NCBI RefSeq assembly: GCF_000331735.1
Contig: NC_020126.1
Location: 7,877,501 to 7,941,500, forward strand
DNA from: Myxococcus stipitatus DSM 14675
Lineage (GTDB): Bacteria > Myxococcota > Myxococcia > Myxococcales > Myxococcaceae
Reading direction: 5' to 3'
Length of the DNA: 64,000 bases
The notes below the pieces were generated by a model that had not been told where the DNA came from, ran no database searches, and saw nothing but the letters and a program-made list of their open reading frames with translations. The stretch's first letter is position 1. Every line of letters begins with the position of its first letter. Shown here piece after piece: positions 16,335-24,952 of the stretch. A program made the position numbers and the translations under genes.

Positions 16335-18227
16335 ATGAACGTATTACAGGGCCGTCGCATGGCTCGTCTGGCCATGCTCGCCGGATGCTTGTCTTTGTTG
16401 CCGGGCTGTCCGTGGATTGTCAAACCGCAAACCAAGCCGAAGACGCTCGAAGAGAAGCGCGCCTCCGTGGTCGCGGCCTTCGAGCAGCGCAAGAACCATG
16501 AGGACTTCGTGCGCCTGGACCTGGCGAACGACGACCACTACGAATACGCGCTGCATCGGCTCCAGCAGGCGGCGGCCGCCGAGGCGGCATCCACCGAGAC
16601 GACCTCGCTCCAGCAAGGCCCTCCGGTTCGCCGGGACTTCGCCCGGGCGCTGAAGACGCTGGAGAGCGCCCGCGCGAAGGCGGTGCGAGGTGGCCCCCAG
16701 CCCAAGCCCACGGACTGGAACTGCGACCACTTCCTCCACGTGCAGGACTCGCGCACGGTGAAGGGCGACAAGGGTGAGGCGTTCGACAAGGCGCAGGACA
16801 ACCGGCCCGCGCTCGTCGTCAACCCCTACGCCACCTGCGCGGGCGGCTCCCACCACGTCTTCACGGATGTCGTGGCCTACGACAGCGACCTGTCCGGCAA
16901 GAAGCAGACGGTGCTGGCCAAGAGCGCGAACGAGGAGAGCGACGACGGCAAGACGTTCGACGACACCCAGCTGGTGGTGCGCGCGCCCATGGAGGCCAAC
17001 CGCAAGGTCGTCATCGAGTCGCTGATGGTGGCGCGCAACGACAAGACGGACGAGGAGCACGTCTCCTTCTCCAGCCTGGACACGACGCTGGCGCCCGAGG
17101 CCGCCACCTTCACGCTGGACCACCCGCGCTTCGCGACCCCGGGGCCCCGGACCGACATCAACCTCACCACCTGCCAGCTCCGCGGCGGCGCGGACTGCGA
17201 CTACGCCATGGTGCTGAACGCCTCCGGCACGCTGGCCCCGTACCCCCAGACGCCCACGGGCCTGGCGCTCAAGAAGACCAGCAACCCGTGGACGGGAGAC
17301 CCCACGGCCTACTTCGCCTTCAAGCCGGGCACGGCGTTCGACACCAACCAGATCTACGTGCCCACGCAGGGCACGTTCGACGCGGGCGCCATGTCCGCGC
17401 CGTGCACCATCCAGGCGATGAAGAAGGACCCCATGACGACCCGGCTCCGCCTCATCAAGACGGACACGGGCGGCACGTGTACGACGACGGCGGACCTGTC
17501 CGATGCCTTCCCCGTGGGTGGCAAGACGACGACCATCCAGCAACTGGTCAACGTCTCCATGAACACCACCGCGTCGGGCGGCACCGGCTGCACGATGGAG
17601 AAGATCGTCAACGAGACGGTGGTCCTCTCCATGACGCTCTACGCGATGGCCAACTGCGGCGGCACCACGGCGGTTCCGCGCGCCCTCACCTTCACCAGCG
17701 CCGCGTTGCCCACCAACCCCTTCAAGCTCAACGTCCTCAACAGCTGCATGGCGGAGGGCACCCGCATCACGATGGCCGACGGCACCCTGGCCCCCATCGA
17801 GACCCTGCGCGTGGGCGACAAGGTGCGGGCGAACGCCAAGGGCCGCGTGCTCACCGTCCAGGACTTCATCTTCGGCCGCGAGCCCAAGCCGCTCGTGCGC
17901 CTGCGCGACGACCAGGGCCACGACGTGCGCCTGACGGAGCAGCACCCGGTGCTCCTGTCCTCGGGCCTGGTCATCGCGGCCGACAAGGTGCAGGTGAAGG
18001 ACACGGTGCTCACCCAGAAGGGCACGGCCACCATCACCTCCACCGAGCGCGTGCCGTATGACGGCAAGGTCTACAACCTGAAGCTGGGCACGCCCGAGGA
18101 GCTGGCGTCGCTGAGCCCCAACGAGCGGACCCTGTTCGCCGACGGCGTGCTCGTGGGCGACGACACCATGCAGCGGGAGCTGTCCTCGCCGCGCCGCGCG
18201 GCCGTGGACCCCTCGGCCCGCCCGTAG
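16335..18227 (+). CDS. Lipoprotein with C-terminal Hint (Hedgehog/intein-like) domain
   Basis: A 630-residue protein. ATG 16335 follows AGAGGGGGAG and gives a lipoprotein signal (ARLAMLAGCLSLLPGC); an in-frame ATG 51 bp upstream lacks this logic. Residues ~25-465 form an exported domain of unknown family with scattered cysteines. From Cys471 (NSCMAEGTRITMADG) it is a Hint domain: splice-type Cys471, block-B-like T534-E-Q-H537 (RLTEQHPVLLSSGLV), then VPYDGKVYNLKLG and a terminal TLFADGVLVGD as in many bacterial Hint proteins. There is no C-terminal extein and no His-Asn end, so cleavage or ester transfer is more likely than true splicing. It probably acts in the envelope or at the cell surface. 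Confidence 0.85.
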   Translation: MNVLQGRRMARLAMLAGCLSLLPGCPWIVKPQTKPKTLEEKRASVVAAFEQRKNHEDFVRLDLANDDHYEYALHRLQQAAAAEAASTETTSLQQGPPVRRDFARALKTLESARAKAVRGGPQPKPTDWNCDHFLHVQDSRTVKGDKGEAFDKAQDNRPALVVNPYATCAGGSHHVFTDVVAYDSDLSGKKQTVLAKSANEESDDGKTFDDTQLVVRAPMEANRKVVIESLMVARNDKTDEEHVSFSSLDTTLAPEAATFTLDHPRFATPGPRTDINLTTCQLRGGADCDYAMVLNASGTLAPYPQTPTGLALKKTSNPWTGDPTAYFAFKPGTAFDTNQIYVPTQGTFDAGAMSAPCTIQAMKKDPMTTRLRLIKTDTGGTCTTTADLSDAFPVGGKTTTIQQLVNVSMNTTASGGTGCTMEKIVNETVVLSMTLYAMANCGGTTAVPRALTFTSAALPTNPFKLNVLNSCMAEGTRITMADGTLAPIETLRVGDKVRANAKGRVLTVQDFIFGREPKPLVRLRDDQGHDVRLTEQHPVLLSSGLVIAADKVQVKDTVLTQKGTATITSTERVPYDGKVYNLKLGTPEELASLSPNERTLFADGVLVGDDTMQRELSSPRRAAVDPSARP

Positions 18228-18230
18228 CGG

Positions 18231-18280
18231 GAAGCCCCCATGTGCCCGCTGGCGGCGACAGGCCAGCGGGCACGGGCTTC
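18231..18280. terminator. Strong hairpin between convergent genes
   Basis: An outer 7-bp stem (18231-18237 with 18274-18280) and an inner 12-bp perfect stem (18242-18253 with 18262-18273) are separated by a 4-nt bulge on one side, with an 8-nt loop. It lies between the Hint lipoprotein stop and the tetR stop, which it touches. It has no T run; a bidirectional transcription-stopping role is inferred from position and stability. Confidence 0.7.
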
Positions 18281-18803
18281 AGAAGCGCGCGACCACCCTC
18301 AACGCGAAGCGCACGAAGCTCGCGTCGAGGGGTTCGTTGAGCATGAGCCGCTGCCACACGAGCCCGGAGAGCACGTTGACCAGCACCTCTCGGTCGGCGG
18401 GGCGGCGGTCGGAGAGGCAGGCCCGGAGCTCATCGCCCCGGGGTCGCACCAGCTGGGCGACGAGCCGCCGGTGCAGGTCCTCGTCGAACTGGGCCTCCGC
18501 CATCAGCGCCCGCAACACGGGCGCGGCCTCCGAGGCACCCCGGCAGAACTCCACCAGCGTCGACGACAGCGAGGGCTTGCGGAGGCTCGAGCGAGGCGCC
18601 TGCCGCACCCACTCCGAGAAGGCATCGAGCACCAACGCCCCCTTGCCCGGCCACCAGCGGTAGAGGGTCTGCTTCCCCGCACCCGCCCGCTTCGCCACCT
18701 CCCCGGTGGTCACCTCCGCGTAGCCCTTCTCGAGGACCAGTTCCTGAGCGGCTGTGAGTATCGCCCGGCGCACCTTCTCGTCCCTCGGTCGGCCCACACG
18801 CAT
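18279..18803 (-). CDS. TetR family transcriptional regulator
   Basis: A 174-residue repressor-type regulator starting at ATG 18803 (MRVGRPRDEKVRRAILTAAQ). An upstream in-frame extension to 19001 would overlap the divergent gene's start and carries no conserved sequence. The N-terminal HTH is typical: AAQELVLEKGYAEVTTGEVAKRAGAGKQTLYRWWPGK. The C-terminal ligand domain (to 174) is unassigned. It is divergent from the ether-lipid operon with 143 bp between, which contains inverted repeats (see 18817-18868). Autoregulation plus control of agpS is the natural hypothesis, but not shown. Confidence 0.88.
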   Translation of the reverse strand: MRVGRPRDEKVRRAILTAAQELVLEKGYAEVTTGEVAKRAGAGKQTLYRWWPGKGALVLDAFSEWVRQAPRSSLRKPSLSSTLVEFCRGASEAAPVLRALMAEAQFDEDLHRRLVAQLVRPRGDELRACLSDRRPADREVLVNVLSGLVWQRLMLNEPLDASFVRFALRVVARF

Positions 18804-18816
18804 GACCTTGTCTTTA

Positions 18817-18868
18817 CGAGACTCGCTGTCTCGGAACAAACCTAATTTCGAGACCGGGCGTTCCGGAA
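18817..18868. promoter_or_regulatory. Candidate TetR operator region
   Basis: CGAGAC-TCGCT-GTCTCG (18817-18833) is a perfect 6-5-6 inverted repeat 13 bp upstream of the tetR start codon. A second CGAGAC half-site is at 18849-18854, and CGGAAC (18832-18837) is mirrored by GTTCCG (18860-18865). The dyad size suits a TetR dimer and the place suits control of both divergent units. Assignment is by symmetry and position only. Confidence 0.5.
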
Positions 18869-18946
18869 TTGCGTAACGCAGTGCGCACCTGCGTAAGCGT
18901 CGCGCGTTGACGTGAAAATCAGCGGCGTGTACCACTCGCCACCACC

Positions 18947-20842
18947 ATGGCAGATAAATCGGGTCCTTCGCGCCGTCTGGACAAGGTGGTGCTGAACGCA
19001 ACCGGTGGGCAGAACGGCGGCCAGTCGGCCTCGGCGTCCTCCGGAGACACGCGCTTCACTCCCCCCGTCGCACCGGAGTCCACCGAGGTGGAGTCCCTGG
19101 AAGGTTGGGGCTTCGCGGACACGCGCTTCGTGGTGCAACCCGATGGCAGCACGGTGCTGACGGGGACTCGCTACAACATCAGCAACGTCGCGCTGCCGGA
19201 CCTGATGCCCTGGTTCGCCGCGAAGCTCGCCTCCCCGCTGAGCTACGAGAACCGCAACGAGCCGCACTACCCGCCCCAGATTCCCGAGGCGAAGAAGAAC
19301 GAGCAGTTGGTGGCGGCGCTGCGCGAGTTCCTCGAGGACGAGCAGCTCACGGACGACCCCAAGGAGCGCCTGCGCCGGGGCCATGGCCACACGGGTGGGG
19401 AGATCTGGGCCATCCGCTACACGAAGCTGGACCGGGTGCCGGACCTCGTCGTGTTCCCCCGGAGCCACGAGGAGGTGGTGCGCCTGGTGGAGGTCGCCAT
19501 GAAGCACGGCGCCTGCGTCATCCCCTTCGGCGGCGGCACCAACGTGACGGAGGCGCTGCGGATTCCGCTCTCGGAGGCGCGCCTGGTCATCGCCGTGGAC
19601 ATGCGGCAGATGAACCGCATCCTGTGGATTGACCCCGTCAACCGCATGGCCTGCATCGAGGCGGGCGCCACCGGGCGTCACCTGATGAGCGAGCTGGCGA
19701 AGTTCGGCCTCACCATGGGCCATGAGCCCGACAGCCTCGAGTTCTCCACGCTCGGCGGGTGGATTGCCACCAACGCCAGCGGCATGAAGAAGAACCGCTA
19801 CGGCAACATCGAGGACCTGGTGCTCGACATGCAGGTCGTCACCGCGCAGGGCATCGTCGAGCGCCCGCGGCAGGCGCCTCGGGAGAGCGTGGGGGTCAAC
19901 CCGCGCCAGTACATGTTCGGCAGCGAAGGGAACTTCGGCATCATCACCACGGCGGTGGTGAAGCTGTTCCCCGTGCCCGAGGTCCAGCGCTACGGCTCGG
20001 TCCTCTTCCCCGACCTCAAGACGGGCCTCTCCTTCCTCTACGAGCTGCAGAAGTCGGGCGCGGTGCCCGCCAGCGTCCGGGTGATGGACAACACCCAGTT
20101 CCACTTCGGCCAGGCGCTCAAGCCGGCGAAGCACGGGCTCGCTGCCAAGCTGAAGAGCGAGGTCGAGAAGATGGTGGTGACCAAGCTCAAGGGCTACGAC
20201 CCGTACAAGCTCGCCGTGGCGACGGTCGTCTTCGAGGGCTCCCGCGAAGAGGTCGCGTTCCAGGAGAAGACGCTGTACCGCATCGCCGCGGAGCACGGCG
20301 GCATGAAGGGCGGCGGGGCCAACGGGGAGCGTGGCTACCAGCTCACGTTCGGCATCGCCTACATCCGCGACCTCACGTTCGAGCACTGGGCCATCGCGGA
20401 GAGCTTCGAGACGAGCGTGCCGTGGAGCCTGGCCATGGAGCTCTATGAGCGCGTGCAGCGCCGCGTGGAGAAGGAGCACGCGGCGATGAAGCTGCCGGGC
20501 AAGGTGTTCTTCACCGGCCGCCTCACGCAGGTCTACCAGACGGGCGTGGTCATCTACTTCTACCTGGGCTTCTACGCGAAGGGCGTGAAGGACCCGGTGG
20601 GGGCCTACGCGGCGCTGGAGCACGCGGCGCGCGAGGAGATTCTCGCCGCGGGCGGCTCGCTCTCGCATCACCACGGCATCGGCAAGATTCGCCGCGACTT
20701 CCTCCCGGAGGTCTATTCGGAGGGCGCGCTGGCGCTCAACCGCAAGGTGAAGGCGGCCATCGACCCGGACAACGTCTTCGGCGCGTCGAACAGCGGCATC
20801 AACGGCCCCATCGCGCTCACTCCCGACGAGGAGGCGCACTGA
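18947..20842 (+). CDS. agpS: Alkyldihydroxyacetonephosphate synthase-type FAD enzyme
   Basis: A 631-residue FAD-linked oxidase-superfamily protein of the AGPS type, which swaps the acyl chain of acyl-DHAP for a fatty alcohol to make the ether bond. It carries the FAD-domain signature (CVIPFGGGTNVTEALR), then EAGATGRHLMSELAKFGLTM and GHEPDSLEFSTLGGWIATNA (PP-loop region). The active-site region has TGVVIYFYLGF, matching the catalytic Tyr segment of AGPS, and His574-576 in HHHGIGK, the conserved AGPS triple His. The final segment NVFGASN is family-like. The N-terminal ~45 residues are a disordered extension. It is the first gene of a coupled operon: its stop and the next start overlap (TGATG at 20840). 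Confidence 0.9.
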   Translation: MADKSGPSRRLDKVVLNATGGQNGGQSASASSGDTRFTPPVAPESTEVESLEGWGFADTRFVVQPDGSTVLTGTRYNISNVALPDLMPWFAAKLASPLSYENRNEPHYPPQIPEAKKNEQLVAALREFLEDEQLTDDPKERLRRGHGHTGGEIWAIRYTKLDRVPDLVVFPRSHEEVVRLVEVAMKHGACVIPFGGGTNVTEALRIPLSEARLVIAVDMRQMNRILWIDPVNRMACIEAGATGRHLMSELAKFGLTMGHEPDSLEFSTLGGWIATNASGMKKNRYGNIEDLVLDMQVVTAQGIVERPRQAPRESVGVNPRQYMFGSEGNFGIITTAVVKLFPVPEVQRYGSVLFPDLKTGLSFLYELQKSGAVPASVRVMDNTQFHFGQALKPAKHGLAAKLKSEVEKMVVTKLKGYDPYKLAVATVVFEGSREEVAFQEKTLYRIAAEHGGMKGGGANGERGYQLTFGIAYIRDLTFEHWAIAESFETSVPWSLAMELYERVQRRVEKEHAAMKLPGKVFFTGRLTQVYQTGVVIYFYLGFYAKGVKDPVGAYAALEHAAREEILAAGGSLSHHHGIGKIRRDFLPEVYSEGALALNRKVKAAIDPDNVFGASNSGINGPIALTPDEEAH

Positions 20843-23451
20843 TGTCTCGCCATGTGTTTCTCACCGGGGTCACCGGCTTCGTCGGCAAGGTGGTGCTGGA
20901 GGCGCTGCTCGTCCGGGGCGTCGAGCGCGTCACCGTGCTGGTGCGCGAGTCGAAGGACCGCCAGGGGCGCGTGCAGTCGGCCGAGGAGCGCTTCACGAAG
21001 GTGGCGCAGGCCGCGTGCTTCTCGCACCTGCCTCCGGGGTGGACGAACCGCGTCGACGTGGTGAGCGGCGACCTGGAGAACCCGGACTGCGGCCTGTCCG
21101 CCGCCGATGCGAGCAAGGTGCGCCAGGGCGTCACCCACGTCGTGCACTGCGCGGCGAGCGTGGAGTTCGACCTGCCGCTCGCGCAGGCGACGTCCGCGAA
21201 CATCAAGAGCGCGCTCTCCGTGCTGGAGCTGGCGCGCACGTGCCCGAAGCTCGTGGGCATGGTCGACGTGTCCACGGCCTACGTCACCGTGTGGCGGCCC
21301 GGGCCCATCGAGGAGCAACTGGCGCACCTGCCCAAGCCCGCGGAGGAGCTCTACGCGGCCTTCCAGGTGGCGCAGGGGGATGGCCGCGAGTGGATGGAGC
21401 TCACGGGCCACCCCAATACGTACACGCTCACCAAGAGCGTCGCCGAGCACCTCATCTGCGAGCGCCGCGGGAATGTGCCCGTCGTCATCGTCCGGCCCAG
21501 CATCGTGTCGGCGTCCCACCGCACGCCCTTCCCGGCGTGGCTGGACAGCCCGGCGGCGCTCGCCGGGTGCCTGCTGTACAGCGGCCTGGGCGTGGTGCGG
21601 GCGTTCAATGCCGACCCGTCCGTGCGCCTCGACGTGGTCCCCGTGGACGTGGTGGCGAGCGAGGTCGTCCGCTCGGTGTTCGGCCCCATGCCTCGCCCTG
21701 GCGAGGCGGTACCCATCGTCCACGCCACCATGGGGATTCAGCGCGCGCTGCGCATCGACATGGCGGCGGCGTCGACCATCGAGTGGTTCAAGCACCGCCC
21801 GGGGGTGGTGAAGACGCCGGACATGTTCGTGGGCCGCAAGGACCACGGCTTCGACGGCGTCGACTTCCTGCGCCGGGAGCTGCCCGTGCAGTTGCAGAAG
21901 GCCGCGCTCAAGCTGCTGGGCCAGAAGAAGGCCCACCGCCGCCTCACGCGCGCCGACGAGAAGGTGCAGTACCTGAACGAGGGCTTCTCGTACTTCACCC
22001 ACCACACGTTCGACTTCGTGCGAAGCACGCCGCTCGAGGTGCCCGGCTTCGAGCCGCGCGAGTACGTGCGCGTGGTGAACCAGGGGCTCTACCGGCACCT
22101 GCTGTCGCGCGACGAGACGCAGGTGTCCTTCGCGGGGCCCAAGCACGATGACGCGCGGGACGACCGGACGTGGCTGCTGCAGCGCCCGACGAACAACACG
22201 ACGCTCAAGGTGTTCGGCTACTCGCTGCGCAAGACGTTCCGCCACTGCACGAGCGACGTGACGTTCGACCGGCCGTCCTTCGAGCACGCGGTGGCGCAGG
22301 TGCCTCCGGACGCGCTGGTGGTGCTGGCGCCCACGCATCGCAGCTACTTCGACTTCCTGCTGGCCAGCTATCTGTGCTTCCAGCACCCGGACCTGGGCAT
22401 CTCGATGCCGCACATCGCGGCGGCGGAGGAGTTCGGCCGCATTCCGGTGGTGGGGCCGATTCTTCGGGACTCGCAGGCGTTCTTCATCAAGCGCGGCGTG
22501 GGCAAGGAAGTGCCGGAGCTGGGCGAGGAGCTTCGCCGGCTCACCGAGAAGAACGCGTCGCTCATGTTCTTCATCGAGGGCCAGCGCAGCCGGGCTCGGC
22601 TGATGCTGCCGCCGAAGCGGGGGCTCTTGCGCGCGCTGCAGAACACGGGGCGCCGGTTCGCCGTGCTGCCCGTCGCCATCTCGTATGACCGACTCCCCGA
22701 GGAGGCCTCGCTCGCGAAGGAGCTTGCGGGCGAGCCGCGTCCGAAGATGACGCTCACGGGGGTGATGTCGTGGCTGTCGAAGCTGGCGCGCGGCAAGGTG
22801 CAGCTGGGCCGGGTGCACCTGGCCTGTGGCGCGCCGCAGCTGCTCGAGCGGACCACGGACGTGCGGACGCTGAGCCACACGCTGATGGCGGAGCTTCAGC
22901 GGCACACCTCGGTGAGCAGCTTCCACCTGCGGGCGTTCCTCGCCGAGCACTCGATTCCGGGGGTCGACGAGACGTGGCTGCGGGAGGCGATCGAGCGCCG
23001 GGGTGGACGCGTGGTGACGAGCGACCTGCCGGTGCCGTCTCCGTTGACGCCTTCGCTGTCGTATTCGCTGCGCAACCAGTGGCAACACTGGTTCGCGGGG
23101 GACGTGCTGGCGCGGCAGCCGGGCAACGTGGCGCTGGAGGACCACCTGTCGCGCTACCGCTGGTGCTCGACGCCGCTGGCCGAGTGCGAGGATGCGCGCG
23201 TGGACGCGGTGGTGGAGGCGCTCTACGCGCCGGTGGTGCGGGACTACCGCGAGGTGACGAAGGTGCGTGCGCCGGGTGAGCTGAAGGCCGTGGAGGTGGC
23301 GCATCGACCGCACCTCGACGGGGTGGTCCAGGCGCTGGTGTCGCGCGACATCGTGAAGCCCACGGATGATGGCTTCGAGTGGGGCGAGAACGCGACGCAG
23401 CTCTCCGGGTTCCATGAGGCGTGTGCCTGGCGCGGCGAGGTCGAGCGATGA
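20842..23451 (+). CDS. Fatty acyl-CoA reductase / DHAP-acyltransferase fusion
   Basis: An 869-residue two-domain enzyme. Residues 1-~390 are a male-sterility-type fatty acyl reductase: the NAD(P) motif GVTGFVG at 9-15, FDVSTAY-like VDVSTAYVTVW, and catalytic Y194-TLT-K198. It would give the fatty alcohol. Residues ~430-869 are a GPAT/DHAPAT-type acyltransferase: block I HRSYFD with His499 and Asp504, then GPILRDSQAFFIKRG, block III FFIEGQRSR with Glu579, and VLPVAISYDR. It would acylate DHAP or glycerol-3-phosphate. Its products are exactly the two substrates of the AGPS encoded just upstream. Starts and stops overlap on both sides (TGATG, ATGA). In animals these are three separate peroxisomal proteins, here two genes. 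Confidence 0.9.
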   Translation: MSRHVFLTGVTGFVGKVVLEALLVRGVERVTVLVRESKDRQGRVQSAEERFTKVAQAACFSHLPPGWTNRVDVVSGDLENPDCGLSAADASKVRQGVTHVVHCAASVEFDLPLAQATSANIKSALSVLELARTCPKLVGMVDVSTAYVTVWRPGPIEEQLAHLPKPAEELYAAFQVAQGDGREWMELTGHPNTYTLTKSVAEHLICERRGNVPVVIVRPSIVSASHRTPFPAWLDSPAALAGCLLYSGLGVVRAFNADPSVRLDVVPVDVVASEVVRSVFGPMPRPGEAVPIVHATMGIQRALRIDMAAASTIEWFKHRPGVVKTPDMFVGRKDHGFDGVDFLRRELPVQLQKAALKLLGQKKAHRRLTRADEKVQYLNEGFSYFTHHTFDFVRSTPLEVPGFEPREYVRVVNQGLYRHLLSRDETQVSFAGPKHDDARDDRTWLLQRPTNNTTLKVFGYSLRKTFRHCTSDVTFDRPSFEHAVAQVPPDALVVLAPTHRSYFDFLLASYLCFQHPDLGISMPHIAAAEEFGRIPVVGPILRDSQAFFIKRGVGKEVPELGEELRRLTEKNASLMFFIEGQRSRARLMLPPKRGLLRALQNTGRRFAVLPVAISYDRLPEEASLAKELAGEPRPKMTLTGVMSWLSKLARGKVQLGRVHLACGAPQLLERTTDVRTLSHTLMAELQRHTSVSSFHLRAFLAEHSIPGVDETWLREAIERRGGRVVTSDLPVPSPLTPSLSYSLRNQWQHWFAGDVLARQPGNVALEDHLSRYRWCSTPLAECEDARVDAVVEALYAPVVRDYREVTKVRAPGELKAVEVAHRPHLDGVVQALVSRDIVKPTDDGFEWGENATQLSGFHEACAWRGEVER

Positions 23452-24398
23452 AGACCCTGGTCACGGGAGCCAGCGGGTTTCTGGGTCGCAACCTGCTCGA
23501 GCTGCTGGGAGACGACGCGGTGGCGCTGGTGCGCACGCCGCTGGAGATGAAGGTGCCGCAGGTGAAGGGCACGCCGCTGGAGCCCGACGCGTGGTTGTCG
23601 GAGGCGAAGGGCGTGAAGGTGTTGGTGCACTCGGCGGGGATGGTGCATCACAGCCGGAAGCACTCCGAGGAGATGGTGCGCTTCAACATCGACAGCTCGC
23701 TGGCGATGGTCCGGGCGGCGAAGGCGCTGGATGCGCGGCTGGTGTTGGTGTCGACGTCGGGGACGGTGGGGTGCTTCGAGCACGCCACCATCGAGGCGGA
23801 TGAGCACTCGCTCTACGCGGAGGCCCTGGTGGGCCGCTGGCCGTACTACCTGTCGAAGATTCGGGCCGAGGAGCAGTCGCGGAAGCTGGCGCGGCAGCTC
23901 GGCGTGGAGATGACGGTGGTGCGGCCTCCCGTGCTGTTGGGACCGGGCGACACGTTGGGGCGTTCGACGACGAACGTGGCGCGCGTGCTGAATGGCCGGC
24001 TGCCGTTCATTCCGGCGGGCGGCATCGCGTTCACGGACGTGCGGGACGTGGCGCAGGCGCTGGCGAACTTGTCGAAGAAGGCGACGTGGCGGGACACGTA
24101 CCACCTGCCAGGGACGGCGCTGTCGCTGAGGACCTTCTTCGAGCGCGTGGGTGAGGTCGCCGGGATTCCGGTGGTGCAGCCCGATGTGCCGACGTTCGTG
24201 GTGAAGGGGCTCGCGGCGTTGGGCTCGCGAGTGCCCATCAAGAAGCTGCCGGACCCCGTGGTGCTCGAGATGTCGATGTGCCACTGGGGGTTCAAGACGC
24301 TGTGGAGCCACGAGGAGCTCGACTATCGCCCTCGGGGACACCGGCAGACGTTGAGCGACACGGTGGCGTGGCTGCGCGCGACGCAGGCTCGCCACTGA
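23448..24398 (+). CDS. NAD-dependent epimerase/dehydratase or 3-beta-HSD-like reductase
   Basis: A 316-residue extended SDR. Rossmann motif GASGFLG at residues 7-13, then VLVHSAGMVHH, LVLVSTSGTVGCF, and catalytic Y133-YLS-K137. The start is ATG 23448, whose ATGA overlaps the stop of the fusion gene; nine upstream in-frame residues are not conserved-looking. Given the operon, the simplest role is reduction of the ketone of 1-alkyl-DHAP to 1-alkyl-glycerol-3-phosphate, the step still missing after AGPS, but members of this family have many substrates and this is inference. It is the last gene of the ether-lipid operon. Confidence 0.8.
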   Translation: MKTLVTGASGFLGRNLLELLGDDAVALVRTPLEMKVPQVKGTPLEPDAWLSEAKGVKVLVHSAGMVHHSRKHSEEMVRFNIDSSLAMVRAAKALDARLVLVSTSGTVGCFEHATIEADEHSLYAEALVGRWPYYLSKIRAEEQSRKLARQLGVEMTVVRPPVLLGPGDTLGRSTTNVARVLNGRLPFIPAGGIAFTDVRDVAQALANLSKKATWRDTYHLPGTALSLRTFFERVGEVAGIPVVQPDVPTFVVKGLAALGSRVPIKKLPDPVVLEMSMCHWGFKTLWSHEELDYRPRGHRQTLSDTVAWLRATQARH

Positions 24399-24410
24399 AG
24401 TGCCAGGGTG

Positions 24411-24434
24411 GAGGGGTTCGAGGTAGAACCCCTT
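24411..24434 (+). promoter_or_regulatory. Hairpin carrying the ribosome binding site in its loop
   Basis: An 8-9 bp stem (GAGGGGTTC 24411-24419 with GAACCCCTT 24426-24434) with a 6-nt loop GAGGTA. The loop is the only SD-like sequence for the gene whose ATG is at 24437, three bases after the stem. A short T run follows, so it could act as a weak terminator for the ether-lipid operon, a translational control element, or both. Confidence 0.5.
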
Positions 24435-24436
24435 TC

Positions 24437-24943
24437 ATGAGCCTGCGCGCCCGCCTCCTCGTTGGTGTCGTGTTGCTGGTGGCCTCCGGCTGTGCGGGGG
24501 CCCAGCGAGTCCCATCGGCCGAGGATGCGGCGCTGGCGCGGGTTGCGTCCATTCACGGAGGCGCGGGCCCCTGGGCGGTGGCGGGGTATCGGATGGGGGC
24601 GCATGCCCTCCGGGAGTTGGGGCTGCCGGTGGGGAGCTTCGACCTGGAGGTCGTGCATCACAGCCCGGCGAAGGTTCAGTACACGTGTGTCGCGGACGGA
24701 GCCGCGGCGGCCACGGGGGCGAGCCTAGGAAAGCTCAATCTCGCGCTCGCGAGCACGGCCACGTCCGCCGAGGTCTTCACGACGTTCCGCCATCGCGCGA
24801 CGGGGAAGACCATCACTCTCAAGCCCACGGCGGCCTTCGCGACGCGGTACCTCAACGTGCCGCGCAAGGAATTGGCTGCGGCCGGGCGGGAAGTGATGAC
24901 ACTCACGGATGCCGAAGTGTTCGAGGCCGTTGGACCACGGTAG
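24437..24943 (+). CDS. FmdE-like lipoprotein
   Basis: A 168-residue protein with a lipoprotein signal peptide (LLVGVVLLVASGC) from ATG 24437. The mature part resembles the N-terminal FmdE domain (formylmethanofuran dehydrogenase subunit E family): SIHGGAGPWAVAGYRMGAHA, then LELG-like LRELGLPVGSFDLEVVHHSP, and VQYTCVADGAAAATGASLGK with the family's conserved Cys after a Tyr-Thr. In this family His and Cys residues bind metal in cytosolic proteins; a lipoprotein version suggests an envelope metal or thiol function. No methanofuran pathway is implied. It lies 38 bp after the ether-lipid operon. Confidence 0.75.
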   Translation: MSLRARLLVGVVLLVASGCAGAQRVPSAEDAALARVASIHGGAGPWAVAGYRMGAHALRELGLPVGSFDLEVVHHSPAKVQYTCVADGAAAATGASLGKLNLALASTATSAEVFTTFRHRATGKTITLKPTAAFATRYLNVPRKELAAAGREVMTLTDAEVFEAVGPR

Positions 24944-24952
24944 AAGGTTGCA

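Noticed and set aside
20713..23415. A 900-codon minus-strand frame
   Set aside because: Antisense to the FAR/acyltransferase gene; composition dominated by Arg, His and Leu.
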